DNA of 64,000 bases, taken from NCBI GenBank assembly GCA_964551875.1, contig CAZKEV010000003.1:11780-75779 (forward strand), in the 5' to 3' direction. Positions 63,589 through 64,000 of the stretch are shown here, one piece after another. Positions within the stretch are counted from its first letter, which is position 1. Each line of letters starts with the position of its first letter. The stretch comes from JACTUA01 sp964551875. Lineage in GTDB: Archaea; Halobacteriota; Methanomicrobia; Methanomicrobiales; JACTUA01. A program made the position numbers and the translations under genes. The notes beneath the pieces were generated by a model. The model was not told the origin of the DNA. It made no database searches and saw nothing but the letters and a program-made list of their open reading frames with translations.

Positions 63589-64000
63589 ATGGATTTCTTT
63601 GACTCGGCGTACAGGGGCACACCCCCCTGGGAAATCGGCCGGCCCCAGAAGGAGTTCGTTGAGCTGGTCCGGAGGGGAGAGATGTCAGGATCTGTACTTG
63701 ACATTGGATGCGGGACCGGGGAGCATGCCCTCTTCTTTGCAGGGGAAGGGTATGAGGTGTGGGGGATCGACTCCGTCCCTCTCGCGATCGAGAAGGCAAG
63801 GGAGAAGGCTGCCGGGAGAGGACTCAAGGTGCATTTCCTTGTCCTGGACGCTCTGCACATGGCCGAGCTCATCCGGATGTTCGATACTGGGAGGGAAACT
63901 GCGAAGCAGGTTCCCGACCAGGAGAAAGCTGCGAAGCAGTTTTCGACCGCCACCGATTCAGGGCTCTTCCATACCCTGTCCGACGAAGACCGAACGGTCT
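63589..64000 (+). CDS. SAM-dependent methyltransferase, partial, with palindromic in-frame insert
   Basis: The gene runs off the window, so only the first 137 codons are seen. MDFFDSAYRGTPPWEIGRPQ leads to motif I VLDIGCGTGEHALFFA and motif II VWGIDSVPLAIEKA, as in small thiopurine/tellurite-like methyltransferases. The expected 'F-D-x-x-x-D-S-G-L-F-H' motif is split: about 20 extra residues (ETAKQVPDQEKAAKQ region) stand between FDT and TDSGLFH. The extra DNA carries two copies of a hairpin (see repeat entry). GGTGAG lies just before the ATG. Confidence 0.85.
   Translation, partial: MDFFDSAYRGTPPWEIGRPQKEFVELVRRGEMSGSVLDIGCGTGEHALFFAGEGYEVWGIDSVPLAIEKAREKAAGRGLKVHFLVLDALHMAELIRMFDTGRETAKQVPDQEKAAKQFSTATDSGLFHTLSDEDRTV
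63893..63944. repeat. Two palindromic hairpin repeats inside a methyltransferase gene
   Basis: The core CTGCGAAGCAG occurs at 63899-63909 and again at 63929-63939, exactly 30 bases apart. The arms extend to near-perfect 10- and 9-base stems (GGGAAACTGC and GAAAGCTGC, one mismatch or wobble each). The spacing of 10 codons keeps the frame. Confidence 0.7.

Overview
The window reads as a piece of a methanogenic archaeal chromosome, most likely Methanomicrobiales. Promoters are archaeal TATA boxes, several of them leaderless. The tRNA-Thr gene encodes no CCA. Tetrapyrrole genes stop at the branch used for siroheme, F430 and cobamides. There is HypD, a regulator with a C-terminal domain typical of methanogens, TolB-like surface propellers and long multi-PAS kinases. 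The order-level placement is inference. A run of 100 Ns (14190-14289) is an assembly gap inside hemC.

Layout. 1-3600: surface propeller, TPR protein, small thioredoxin-like protein, beta-carbonic anhydrase. 4265-11436: sensory island with one membrane kinase, a lone receiver, a receiver/nine-PAS/kinase giant and a receiver/PAS protein. 11589-19504: ilvD and a tightly overlapping tetrapyrrole cluster (precorrin-2 dehydrogenase-hemA; hemB-hemL-hemC-cobA), with a small EF-Tu-like gene between the two blocks; no hemD is visible. 19838-29775: ABC-2 exporter, another receiver-PAS kinase, DNA polymerase IV, a UbiA-family enzyme, a FilR1-like regulator and a methyltransferase. 29910-35482: tRNA-Thr, second surface propeller, TIM-barrel isomerase, a small HTH gene divergent from a 43-residue zinc ribbon, hypD and a radical SAM protein.

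35612-62931 is the main discovery: a tail-only contractile injection system arranged as two arms pointing inward at a cargo region. The plus arm (35612-41932) encodes a PAAR-like tip (DUF4280), a coiled-coil protein, a gpV/VgrG-like spike, gp25, baseplate J, a gpI-like wedge protein and two further structural candidates. The minus arm (62931 to 55126) encodes sheath, tube, a tail-assembly chaperone with a programmed -1 frameshift, a tape-measure candidate, a tube-baseplate adaptor and a gpD/gp27-like hub fused to about 470 residues of coiled coil. Gene content follows that of Mu/P2/PBSX-type contractile tails, but no capsid, portal, terminase, integrase, lysis or AAA+ ATPase gene lies in the window.

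Between the arms lie two paralogous membrane proteins with Ig-like domains and cytosolic double zinc ribbons, two tandem copies of a two-gene module (a peptidoglycan-binding/metzincin-type protease plus a beta/TPR partner), a small beta-domain protein and an exported M50-like protease. The simplest reading is that the protease modules are effector-chaperone or effector-immunity pairs loaded on the particle and that the membrane proteins anchor or trigger it. That assignment is inference from position and domains.

The window ends inside a methyltransferase gene carrying two in-frame palindromic hairpin repeats.
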